Source: CAZFJG01 sp964410915 (GTDB taxonomy: Bacteria > Synergistota > Synergistia > Synergistales > JAFGMB01). Taken from it: 6,058 nt of DNA. Shown here piece after piece: positions 1 through 4,831 of the stretch. Each line of letters begins with the position of its first letter. Positions within the stretch are counted from its first letter, which is position 1. The stretch lies in contig CAYPIU010000064.1 in NCBI GenBank assembly GCA_964410915.1, positions 1 through 6,058 of the forward strand, given 5' to 3'. The notes under the pieces were generated by a model. It did not search any database, was not told the DNA's origin, and saw only the letters and a program-made list of their open reading frames with translations. The translations under genes and the position numbers were made by a program.

Positions 1-12
1 AAGTAAATTGGC

Positions 13-127
13 GAGAGACCAGCCCAACCTGCGTCAATTCAAAGATCAAAGCCGGGACAAACCCTTGCGGTGGGCTGAAGCCCACCCTACAAAACCTATC
101 AAAACTTACTGAAGCCGCACCCTACTG
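13..127. repeat. REP-like palindromic unit plus partial copies
   Basis: This gene-free stretch holds one intact short palindrome and two partial relatives. The intact unit is GGTGGGC (69-75), loop TGAA, GCCCACC (80-86), followed by CTAC. A half copy, AGCCCAACCTGCG, lies at 21-33. A damaged copy at 109-126 (CTGAAGCCGCACCCTAC) differs from 75-90 by an inserted G. The reverse complement, GTAGGGTGGGCTTCAGCCC, is of the type seen as dispersed REP-like repeats in many environmental bacterial genomes (from memory, not searched). No RAYT-type transposase is present in the window. The palindromes are seen directly; membership of a genome-wide family is inference. Confidence 0.7.
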
Positions 128-178
128 TAATGCTATCAGTCTAAAAACTTGCTATGGTATGGCAGGGGTTGGGGGGTT

Positions 179-210
179 AATCCAAAATCGGAAATCTAAA
201 ATCTAAAATA
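179..210. repeat. A-rich 7-bp-periodic tract, left arm
   Basis: An imperfect tandem of about 7 bp (TCCAAAATC, GGAAATC, TAAAATC, TAAAATAG). It is the inverse-orientation counterpart of the GATTTTG tract at 313-337: ATCCAAAATC at 180-189 is the exact reverse complement of GATTTTGGAT there. The two arms enclose the tandem REP-like pair at 215-296. No coding sense is apparent. It may be one end of a small non-autonomous element, or only low-complexity expansion. Confidence 0.6.
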
Positions 211-214
211 GATT

Positions 215-296
215 GATGGGAGGTCAGCCCATCCTGCGACTTACTTCATCAGGGTCTGATGGGCTAAAGCCCATCCTACGACTTCCTAGAGGGTCT
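215..296. repeat. Tandem pair of REP-like units, period 43 bp
   Basis: Two diverged copies of a roughly 40-bp unit sit head to tail. Unit 1 (215-257) has arms GATGGG (215-220) and CCCATC (228-233). Unit 2 (258-296) has arms GATGGGC (258-264) and GCCCATC (269-275) around a TAAA loop. Both continue with CCTRCGACTT and end in AGGGTCT or GAGGGTCT. The unit-2 palindrome differs from the one at 69-86 mainly by a compensatory pair change (G-C to A-T at the second stem position), which suggests that the hairpin matters. No gene overlaps them. Confidence 0.7.
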
Positions 297-312
297 ACCT
301 CCGTAGTAAGAC

Positions 313-337
313 GATTTTGGATTTTGGATTTTGGATT
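313..337. repeat. Tandem 7-bp repeat, GATTTTG x3.6
   Basis: Three exact GATTTTG units (313-319, 320-326, 327-333) plus a partial GATT (334-337). This is the right-hand, inverted counterpart of the A-rich tract at 179-210. Tracts like this occur between genes in many environmental genomes (recollection, not searched). The copy number is expected to vary by slippage. Confidence 0.8.
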
Positions 338-338
338 A

Positions 339-361
339 AAAGCATGACCGCGGTATGCTTT
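339..361 (-). terminator. Hairpin downstream of the acylphosphatase gene
   Basis: AAAGCAT (339-345) pairs with ATGCTTT (355-361). Inside, ACC pairs with GGT (347-349 with 352-354), with one bulged base. Read on the minus strand it ends in CTTTTAAT, so it can act as a weak intrinsic terminator 66 bp after the minus-strand stop at 427. The outer stem is A/T-rich and the U tract is short, so efficiency is uncertain. It also abuts the repeat cluster and could instead be part of it. Confidence 0.4.
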
Positions 362-426
362 GGTTGGTGTTGGACTGTCTTAGCGGCAGGGCTTTTGACC
401 ATGATCTGACTTTCAGTTTTCAGGGT

Positions 427-705
427 TCAGAAAACGATATCGAATGTGCCATATATTCTTTCAGGATCTTCCCAGGAAATTTCATGGTCAGATACCATTG
501 CAAAAGAAGGTCCTTTTTTGCACCACTGGATCATCTTTTCCAGAACTTCACGCTTTCCCTGTAAAAGTATCTCAACACTTCCATCGGGGCGGTTTCTGAC
601 CCAGCCGCCAACTCCATGTTCAGTAGCTGTCCTGCTCAGGGAATGTCTGTATCCTACACCCTGCACCCGGCCGTAAACGAAAATCCGGACCTGACTGACT
701 GCCAA
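427..705 (-). CDS. acyP: Acylphosphatase
   Basis: A 92-residue cytoplasmic enzyme that hydrolyses carboxyl-phosphate bonds of acyl phosphates such as acetyl phosphate and carbamoyl phosphate (family knowledge). The signature GRVQGVGYR spans residues 12-20 and supplies the phosphate-binding loop and catalytic Arg20. The second motif, GGWVRNRPDGSVE, carries catalytic Asn38. The length matches the usual 90-92 residues of the family. I chose the TTG start at 705 because GGAGGTG (718-712) sits 6 bases upstream and the resulting N-terminus matches the family. The frame is open to an ATG at 828, but that would add 41 hydrophobic, unrelated residues. The gene is transcribed alone, divergently from the cupin gene. 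The fold assignment is secure; the physiological substrate is unknown. Confidence 0.93.
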   Translation of the reverse strand: MAVSQVRIFVYGRVQGVGYRHSLSRTATEHGVGGWVRNRPDGSVEILLQGKREVLEKMIQWCKKGPSFAMVSDHEISWEDPERIYGTFDIVF

Positions 706-711
706 TTTGAC

Positions 712-718
712 CACCTCC
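712..718 (-). promoter_or_regulatory. Shine-Dalgarno site that fixes the acyP TTG start
   Basis: GGAGGTG on the minus strand, 6 bases before the TTG at 705-703. It is a near-perfect anti-16S match and lies inside the longer open frame starting at 828. This argues that the upstream part of that frame is untranslated leader. Confidence 0.8.
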
Positions 719-756
719 GCAGAACTGGTTATTTCCAGATCCTTTTTACCCCATGG

Positions 757-765
757 ATAATACCA
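757..765 (-). promoter_or_regulatory. Possible extended -10 promoter for acyP
   Basis: The minus strand reads TGGTATTAT here: a TGn extension followed by TATTAT (5 of 6 to consensus), about 50 bases upstream of the TTG start. No convincing -35 hexamer is seen at 16-18 bases. Extended -10 promoters often lack one. This is a low-certainty pattern call in an A/T-rich leader. Confidence 0.3.
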
Positions 766-894
766 AAATGATATCACTTTAGTTATTATCCGAAATACTT
801 GTAAAGTAATTGCAAAAATCGATATCAAACAGGTTTTCCTGTTCTGATCGGGACTTTATTCCTCTGGCTATAAAGACCTGGAAATATTTCGATC

Positions 895-931
895 AATACA
901 TGTATTACTCATTAACGTTTTGCGCTATAAT
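895..931 (+). promoter_or_regulatory. Cupin promoter region with 12-bp palindrome
   Basis: A perfect TATAAT box lies at 926-931, 48 bases before the cupin ATG. The matching -35 zone (about 903-908) is poor, but a perfect 12-bp palindrome, AATACATGTATT, occupies 895-906 and overlaps it. A second 10-bp palindrome, GAAATATTTC, lies just upstream at 881-890. The arrangement suggests a dimeric regulator binding at or next to -35, either an activator compensating for the weak hexamer or a repressor. The palindrome and -10 box are seen; the regulation is inferred. Confidence 0.5.
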
Positions 932-979
932 AGTTTTATCTATGCATTCTGACATTACAAGAAAGGGGGTATATATTTA

Positions 980-1357
980 ATGATAATCAAGCAAGCTCAG
1001 ATGAGCAACCTCAAATCACATCCTCTTTACGGCAAACTTGGAGGTATCAAGGTAAAATCCCTTAATCCTGACGAATTTATTACAACTGAAGAATTCCCCG
1101 AAAAGACCTGTTTTCATGAGATCAATTGGGTGGAAATGCCTCCAGGAACTGTTATACCTCAACATAAACACGAGGGATTTGAGGAAGCTAAAGTTGTGAT
1201 CTACGGCCTGGGAAGATACACCGAAGATGAGGCTGAAGAAAATGTTGATGCAGGAGATGTCATTCTGACAGAAAAGGGTATCAAGCATTCTCTCGAAAAC
1301 ATTGGACATTACCCTCTTGTATATATTTCTCTAACTGTTTCATGTGAGGAAGAGTAG
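980..1357 (+). CDS. Single-domain cupin protein
   Basis: A 125-residue small beta-barrel protein of the cupin_2 type. Motif 1, G(X)5HXH(X)4E(X)6G, fits exactly at residues 56-76 with ligands His62, His64 and Glu69. Motif 2 runs from Gly92 to Asn107 with the fourth ligand His103, but the usual proline is Glu98. All four metal ligands are therefore present, so binding of a divalent metal is likely. Family members include dioxygenases, isomerases and sugar- or ligand-sensing proteins, so the reaction cannot be named. There is no signal peptide, and the protein is probably cytoplasmic. The start is supported by AGGGGGT (964-970) 9 bases before ATG. It is monocistronic, with its own TATAAT box and a terminator 4 bases after the stop. 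Confidence 0.88.
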   Translation: MIIKQAQMSNLKSHPLYGKLGGIKVKSLNPDEFITTEEFPEKTCFHEINWVEMPPGTVIPQHKHEGFEEAKVVIYGLGRYTEDEAEENVDAGDVILTEKGIKHSLENIGHYPLVYISLTVSCEEE

Positions 1358-1361
1358 AAGG

Positions 1362-1388
1362 AAAGGGCCGGAAATATCCGGCCCTTTT
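1362..1388. terminator. Bidirectional intrinsic terminator between convergent genes
   Basis: A perfect 11-bp stem, AAAGGGCCGGA (1362-1372) with TCCGGCCCTTT (1377-1387), and an AATA loop, followed by T. It starts 4 bases after the cupin stop and ends 19 bases before the stop of the convergent minus-strand gene at 1407. The arms begin with A and end with T, so each strand yields a short U run (TTTT on plus, TTTCC on minus). It is better suited to ending the cupin transcript but plausibly serves both. Confidence 0.85.
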
Positions 1389-1406
1389 AAATACCTGATC
1401 GAAAGA

Positions 1407-1763
1407 TCAATCCACTACAAGTACCCCTTTTCTGCTTCCAAATTTGTTGCATTTGGCTATCACCTGAAGTTCAGCCCCCTTATCAAGTCCCGGCAGGACA
1501 AAAACTGCTTCAGTAGCAGAACTGCCCATCTGTTTCACTGCCTCCAGTTTATATACGAGCTCATTATCTACTTCCACAGTATATTCATTAACAAAGTGGG
1601 ATCCGGGATCTCCAACTGAATGTTCCACTTTGACATGAAGTATACCTGTGTCACCATCATAATCCAGTGCTACATCTGACGGTGGATGGGCATAAATACC
1701 AGAAGCGGAAAAAACCATTACCAACATCAGAATTAATCCGGTAAATATCTTAAGGATCTTCAT
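1407..1763 (-). CDS. Exported superoxide-reductase-like-fold protein
   Basis: A 118-residue protein with a clear signal peptide: Lys3 and Lys5, a hydrophobic core at about residues 6-20, and likely cleavage after Ala25 (GIYA before HPPSD). The mature part is about 93 residues and predicted beta-rich. The motif VEHSVGDPGSHFV (residues 46-58) and the late KCNKFGS (104-110) resemble the positions that carry iron ligands in superoxide reductase/desulfoferrodoxin domains, where the pattern is HP...HYI and CNxHG. Here the CNxH histidine is Phe108, and the two upstream histidines, His48 and His56, are 8 apart. It may therefore be a SOR-like fold with an altered or lost metal centre. AGGGAGGTG lies about 6 bases before ATG. 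It is a single gene, convergent with the cupin gene. Export is confident; the family link is moderate and from memory. Confidence 0.8.
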   Translation of the reverse strand: MKILKIFTGLILMLVMVFSASGIYAHPPSDVALDYDGDTGILHVKVEHSVGDPGSHFVNEYTVEVDNELVYKLEAVKQMGSSATEAVFVLPGLDKGAELQVIAKCNKFGSRKGVLVVD

Positions 1764-1795
1764 TACAACACCTCCCTTTAATTAGTTGATACCTT

Positions 1796-1801
1796 ATTGT
1801 A
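1796..1801 (-). promoter_or_regulatory. Possible -10 box for the exported SOR-like gene
   Basis: The minus strand reads TACAAT, about 33 bases before the ATG at 1763 (5 of 6 to TATAAT). The -35 region at 17-18 bases (GTAGCA) matches only half of consensus. Position and spacing are reasonable, but the call is weak in A/T-rich DNA. Confidence 0.3.
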
Positions 1802-1891
1802 ATACATAAGATGATCTACTGCTACCATTTCAATATTATTGATATCATCAAGCATAATATCCAAAAAAAACGAAAAGTGATTTGACGTGCT

Positions 1892-1917
1892 GCAAAAGAT
1901 GTGGAAACATCTTTTGC
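1892..1917. other. Perfect 11-bp stem-loop in divergent intergenic region
   Basis: GCAAAAGATGT (1892-1902) pairs perfectly with ACATCTTTTGC (1907-1917) around a GGAA loop. It lies in the 324-bp gap between the divergent SOR-like gene (ATG at 1763) and mntP (2088). Neither strand has an immediate U tract, so it is not an obvious terminator, although the minus strand has a long T run about 22 bases further on. It could be a regulator site or an RNA structure. The rest of 1802-1977 shows only A/T-rich DNA without a credible gene. Confidence 0.6.
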
Positions 1918-1977
1918 GAAAAGAACAATAGGCAAAAAACTTAAAGCAAAGAGATCTGTAAAATATTGCGATAAAAT

Positions 1978-2005
1978 AATGATCAATGATCATTTATTAT
2001 ATAAT
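1978..2005 (+). promoter_or_regulatory. mntP promoter with 17-bp dyad over the -35 zone
   Basis: A perfect TATAAT box at 2000-2005 lies 82 bases upstream of the mntP start. The expected -35 position holds no good hexamer. Instead it holds the dyad AATGATCAATGATCATT (1978-1994): two 8-bp arms around one central base, which also reads as a tandem ATGATCA repeat. A/T-rich dyads of this kind are typical of metal-responsive repressors of the Fur or DtxR/MntR classes. Which regulator acts, and whether manganese is the signal, is inference. The leader from about 2012 to 2087 shows no recognisable yybP-ykoY manganese riboswitch. Confidence 0.5.
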
Positions 2006-2087
2006 TTTCAGGCAACAGTAAAGATCAGTCTTCCCAAACCTCTATCTGGCTGAAATTTACAGCTTTTAAGTCAATACATAGAAAGCA

Positions 2088-2651
2088 GTGGTCACCCTGG
2101 GTATAATCGAACTTTTTTTGACTGCGACAGCCCTTGCAATGGACGCTTTTGCGGTTTCAATCTCTATAGGAGCATGCAGGATCTACGATTCCTGGATACC
2201 ATCTGCGCGGATGGGACTGGCATGCGGGGGCATGCAGGCATTGATGCCACTTGCGGGATGGATGATCAGCATGCGGGCTCTTTCGTACATTCAGAGTTTA
2301 GACCACTGGCTGGCATTTGGACTATTATTAATTATTGGAATAAAAATGATATTCGAAAGCCGTGAGGAAAAGGAATGCCCTGAAAATGACCCTACGAAAG
2401 GCATGACACTTTTTATTCTGGCATTGGCTACTTCCATAGACGCAATGGCCGCAGGGATAAGTACAGGAGCCATTGGCCAGTCAGTTTTATTTTTATCCAT
2501 TTCTACCGGAATAATAACTGCGATACTTTCCGGAAGTGGGATCTACATAGGCAAAAAACTTGGCTGTTTTTTTGGACAATACATGGAACTCTCAGGAGGT
2601 CTGATGCTCTGCATCATAGGTATAAGAATATTATTTTCTCATTTACAATAA
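2088..2651 (+). CDS. mntP: Manganese efflux pump MntP
   Basis: A 187-residue inner-membrane protein with about six hydrophobic helices, made of two copies of the DUF204 half. It exports Mn2+ and protects against manganese overload (family knowledge). Repeat 1 has LAMDAFAVS with Asp19; repeat 2 has ATSIDAMAAGIS with Asp118. These paired aspartates are the conserved polar positions of the family. GGMQALMPLAGW (residues 47-58) is another family hallmark. The length matches the usual 180-190. The start is GTG at 2088; a stop codon lies at 2079-2081 in frame, and the first downstream ATG (Met18) would cut into helix 1. The Shine-Dalgarno is poor: only AGAAAG, too close to the start. No partner gene is adjacent, and a dyad-bearing promoter precedes it. 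Confidence 0.93.
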   Translation: MVTLGIIELFLTATALAMDAFAVSISIGACRIYDSWIPSARMGLACGGMQALMPLAGWMISMRALSYIQSLDHWLAFGLLLIIGIKMIFESREEKECPENDPTKGMTLFILALATSIDAMAAGISTGAIGQSVLFLSISTGIITAILSGSGIYIGKKLGCFFGQYMELSGGLMLCIIGIRILFSHLQ

Positions 2652-2670
2652 ACCTTTTGAAAAATTGAGC

Positions 2671-2680
2671 TTCTGCAGAA
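2671..2680. other. 10-bp palindrome TTCTGCAGAA
   Basis: A perfect palindrome ending 8 bases upstream of the -35 box of the cysteine-rich gene's promoter and 20 bases after the mntP stop. It is placed where an upstream regulator could bind. It lacks a U tract, so it is not a terminator, and no other terminator for mntP is visible. Palindromes of this length arise by chance fairly often. Confidence 0.3.
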
Positions 2681-2688
2681 ATTATGTA

Positions 2689-2716
2689 TTGACAAAAATA
2701 CTTATTAGGGTATATT
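2689..2716 (+). promoter_or_regulatory. Near-consensus sigma70 promoter
   Basis: A perfect -35 TTGACA (2689-2694), a 16-base spacer, and -10 TATATT (2711-2716, 5 of 6). It is the best promoter in the window and lies about 57 bases upstream of the ATG of the small cysteine-rich protein. Together with the strong Shine-Dalgarno and terminator around that gene, it predicts high expression of a short monocistronic mRNA of roughly 370 bases. Confidence 0.8.
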
Positions 2717-2773
2717 CCCCGTGATAGCGTAAATTATTCCGAAACTGTGTTTATACGTCAGGAGGGAATTGTT

Positions 2774-3037
2774 ATGGACTGGACTAAAGCTTCCGGAGAA
2801 ACAGTCGTATGTGAAAGCTGTGATCTGACTCTTAAAGATATCGTAAGGGCCATTGCTCTTGAAGATGCTGACACAGTAGAAAAAGTAGCAGCTTCTACTG
2901 GTATTGCTAAAGAGGGATCCGAAATTGATTGCAGTGAGACCATCCAGGAGATCCTTGACATTTATGTCCCCGTTTACAGTGCTCTTAAAAATGGCTGTGG
3001 CGGTGGATGCGCAGGCTGCAGCGGAAGTTGCGGCTAA
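2774..3037 (+). CDS. Cysteine-rich small protein, degenerate BFD-like domain
   Basis: An 87-residue cytoplasmic protein of unknown function. Residues 12-62 (VCESCDLTLKDIVRAI... to IDCSETIQEIL) follow the helical pattern of BFD-like [2Fe-2S] domains. The usual CxC and CxxC pairs are replaced by C13-x2-C16 and a single Cys53. A tail of Gly and Cys follows (residues 74-87) with Cys75, 79, 82 and 86, giving seven cysteines in all. Metal or Fe-S binding is likely but the cluster type is open. I chose the ATG at 2774 because AGGAGGG (2760-2766) lies 7 bases before it; an upstream ATG at 2747 lies before that site. It has its own strong promoter and terminator. It may serve the polyferredoxin encoded next, but only proximity suggests this. 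Confidence 0.82.
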   Translation: MDWTKASGETVVCESCDLTLKDIVRAIALEDADTVEKVAASTGIAKEGSEIDCSETIQEILDIYVPVYSALKNGCGGGCAGCSGSCG

Positions 3038-3064
3038 ACTTCAGATCTTCTGTTTAAAGATTTT

Positions 3065-3091
3065 AAAAACCGCCCTGCCAGGGCGGTTTTT
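3065..3091 (+). terminator. Strong intrinsic terminator of the cysteine-rich gene
   Basis: A perfect 12-bp stem, AAAAACCGCCCT (3065-3076) with AGGGCGGTTTTT (3080-3091), and a 3-base GCC loop. The plus strand ends in a T5 run directly after the G/C core. It starts 27 bases after the stop codon. This is a textbook rho-independent terminator, and it separates the small protein from the polyferredoxin gene. Confidence 0.95.
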
Positions 3092-3288
3092 AATTACACA
3101 ATATTTTTACTTAAGTGATGCAACAGACTGTTATTGAAATGATGAATAGAAGATGTAAAACTGCAGGGTAAAAGTAAACATGCACAGGAACTGCTTTAAT
3201 TTACATAATTGAACACAAAGATCTATGATCTCATTTTTACTCTGGATGGCAGGATATTGATGGATGTTTTCATTATCACTACTTAAAG

Positions 3289-3297
3289 TGTTAAAAT
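3289..3297 (+). promoter_or_regulatory. Possible extended -10 promoter for the polyferredoxin gene
   Basis: TGTTAAAAT: a TGn extension followed by TAAAAT (5 of 6), 50 bases before the ATG at 3348. The -35 position at 17 bases (TTCATT, 3269-3274) is weak. The rest of the 310-bp gap from 3038 is the terminator at 3065-3091 and A/T-rich DNA with a small dyad, AGATC-TAT-GATCT (3219-3231). I see no gene in it. Confidence 0.4.
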
Positions 3298-3347
3298 GTT
3301 GGCATAACTGGATACATCGATCCTTTATGTGAAGGGATATGATAACG

Positions 3348-4706
3348 ATGAGATCATCGCGACTTCGGATAACTGTACAGATAGGATTCCTCTTATTCAT
3401 GACATGGATTGGATACAGACACCAGATCCTGGGAGGAGGTCCGCAGGGAGTTCCTCCAGTTGACGCTCTATGTCCATTTGGAGGTATTGAAAGCCTGTAC
3501 GCTTACCTTACAACAGGCGGATGGCTCAGAAGGGTCGCTCCAAGCGCATTGTTACTTATGGTCGGTGTTACAGGTATGACACTGATCACAGGAAGAACAT
3601 TCTGTGGCTGGATATGTCCCCTTGGCACGATCGGGGAACTCAGTGCTAAAGCTGCAAGAAGACTTGGAATAAGAGCACGGGAACTGCCTTATGCTATAGA
3701 CAGTAAGCTCAGATATCTCAAATATGTCATTCTTTTCCTTATCATTGTTTTCACCTGGAAAATGGGAACCCTTGTCTGGAGGGATCTTGATCCATGGGTA
3801 GCATATATGCACATTTCTGCAGGATGGTCTGAATTTGTTGAAAAACCATGGTCATTCGTCGTACTGTTCGGAACTGTTATTTTTGCAAGCCTTTATATTG
3901 AAAGATTCTGGTGCAGATATTTATGTCCTCTTGGGGCTTTGCTCGCACCCCTCCAGAAGCTCTCGCTGATAAAGGTAAGAAGGAGCGAGGACCATTGCAT
4001 TAACTGTCATATCTGTTCCAGAGAATGCCCAGTTAGACTTGACCCTGAAGCTGTTGAAAAAGTTGAGAGTGGAGAATGTATTTCCTGTGGGAGATGCGTA
4101 GAGGGCTGCCCCAGGGAAAAAGCACTGTTTTTCGGAACAGGAAGCAGGTCCTTTAAGACAATAACTGTCGGAATAGCAGGATTATTTATCTTCTTCGGTG
4201 TTTACGGTATTTCGAAAGCTACAGGCATATGGCAGACCTGGGCCACTCCAACGTCGTTGCAGATGGAAACCTCACCTGTGGATTCAGTTTACGGATGGAT
4301 GACCATCGAACAAGTCGCAGAAACCCTTGGATTAAGTGTGGAAGAAGTTATGGAAGGAGGCAATATTGCTTCCGATGCACCTGTAGACGTTCCTATGAAA
4401 GAAATAGAAGGAGTTAATGATGAAGAGGTAAAAGAAGCTCTTGAAGTGTATCTTGAAGAACATGACATCTCCGTAGAGGAACCTGGGATCTCAATGGAAA
4501 CTAAATTATCCCCTGATGAAATAAGAGGAAGCAGCACAATGCAGGAAATATCTCAAAGCTACGGGCTTGATGGCAGTAATGTTTTCGAGGAAGCTGGCTG
4601 GCCTTCAGATCTGCCTGTTGATAAACCTCTGAAAGATATCGCCAGTGAACTTGATAAGGAAGTACAAGAGATAAGAGATGCAGTAAAAGAACTTCTTAAA
4701 CAATAA
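3348..4706 (+). CDS. NapH-type membrane 4Fe-4S polyferredoxin with duplicated C-terminal domain
   Basis: A 452-residue membrane electron-transfer protein of the NapH/NosR-like polyferredoxin group. Predicted helices lie at about 10-23, 67-82, 126-137, 169-184 and 273-288. Cys42 lies in ALCPFGG. The hallmark CxxxCP motifs are CGWICPLG (Cys86, Cys90) and CRYLCPLG (Cys189, Cys193). Two 4Fe-4S ferredoxin motifs follow: Cys217-220-223-227 and Cys244-247-250-254. Basic residues place the N-terminus and clusters inside, so the acidic tail (after about 290) faces outside. That tail holds two related units of about 58 residues (about 315-372 and 393-450), sharing a PVDxPxKDI-like core. It likely passes electrons between the quinone pool and an unidentified partner. 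I chose the ATG at 3348 because GAAGGG (3331-3336) is too close to the ATG at 3339. It is probably monocistronic. Confidence 0.9.
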   Translation: MRSSRLRITVQIGFLLFMTWIGYRHQILGGGPQGVPPVDALCPFGGIESLYAYLTTGGWLRRVAPSALLLMVGVTGMTLITGRTFCGWICPLGTIGELSAKAARRLGIRARELPYAIDSKLRYLKYVILFLIIVFTWKMGTLVWRDLDPWVAYMHISAGWSEFVEKPWSFVVLFGTVIFASLYIERFWCRYLCPLGALLAPLQKLSLIKVRRSEDHCINCHICSRECPVRLDPEAVEKVESGECISCGRCVEGCPREKALFFGTGSRSFKTITVGIAGLFIFFGVYGISKATGIWQTWATPTSLQMETSPVDSVYGWMTIEQVAETLGLSVEEVMEGGNIASDAPVDVPMKEIEGVNDEEVKEALEVYLEEHDISVEEPGISMETKLSPDEIRGSSTMQEISQSYGLDGSNVFEEAGWPSDLPVDKPLKDIASELDKEVQEIRDAVKELLKQ

Positions 4707-4716
4707 TGTAAGAACA

Positions 4717-4745
4717 GAAAGGTCGTCCCCCCCGGACGACCTTTC
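4717..4745. terminator. Bidirectional stem-loop between polyferredoxin and Nudix genes
   Basis: A perfect 12-bp stem, GAAAGGTCGTCC (4717-4728) with GGACGACCTTTC (4734-4745), and a C5 loop. It lies 10 bases after the polyferredoxin stop and 86 bases beyond the minus-strand Nudix stop. Because the arms end in A3/T3, each strand gives a short CTTTC run and no long U tract. It probably terminates the plus-strand transcript and acts as a backup for the minus strand. The remaining 4746-4831 is A/T-rich with nothing recognised. Confidence 0.75.
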
Positions 4746-4831
4746 AAAAAACCGGAAAACTGCCTCCTGTGCAATTATCCTATGTTTCATATAGCGAAAA
4801 TATTATAACATAAATATATTGATATTGGCTA

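Noticed and set aside
21..296. CRISPR array
   Set aside because: Copies differ in sequence, spacing and completeness, units are palindromic, and no cas gene is present; REP-like repeats explain it better.
355..564. Plus-strand 69-residue open frame
   Set aside because: It is mostly antisense to acylphosphatase, has no Shine-Dalgarno, and shows no recognisable protein features.
706..828. Longer acylphosphatase starting at an ATG at 828
   Set aside because: The 41 extra residues are unlike the family, and GGAGGTG sits inside the extension exactly 6 bases before the TTG at 705.
1778..1993. Minus-strand 71-residue open frame upstream of the exported protein
   Set aside because: It is A/T-rich and Phe/Ile/Tyr-heavy, covers the hairpin and the mntP dyad, and has no ribosome site; it looks like chance.
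2006..2087. yybP-ykoY manganese riboswitch before mntP
   Set aside because: It is common before this gene family, so I looked for it, but the leader is short and I see none of the conserved core strings or the long paired architecture.
3219..3231. Small dyad AGATC-TAT-GATCT upstream of the polyferredoxin gene
   Set aside because: The arms are only 5 bp in A/T-rich DNA and not placed at the likely promoter; expected by chance.
3131..3400. Minus-strand 89-residue open frame antisense to the polyferredoxin start
   Set aside because: Its composition is low-complexity and it has no ribosome site; it overlaps the probable promoter and start of a clear gene.
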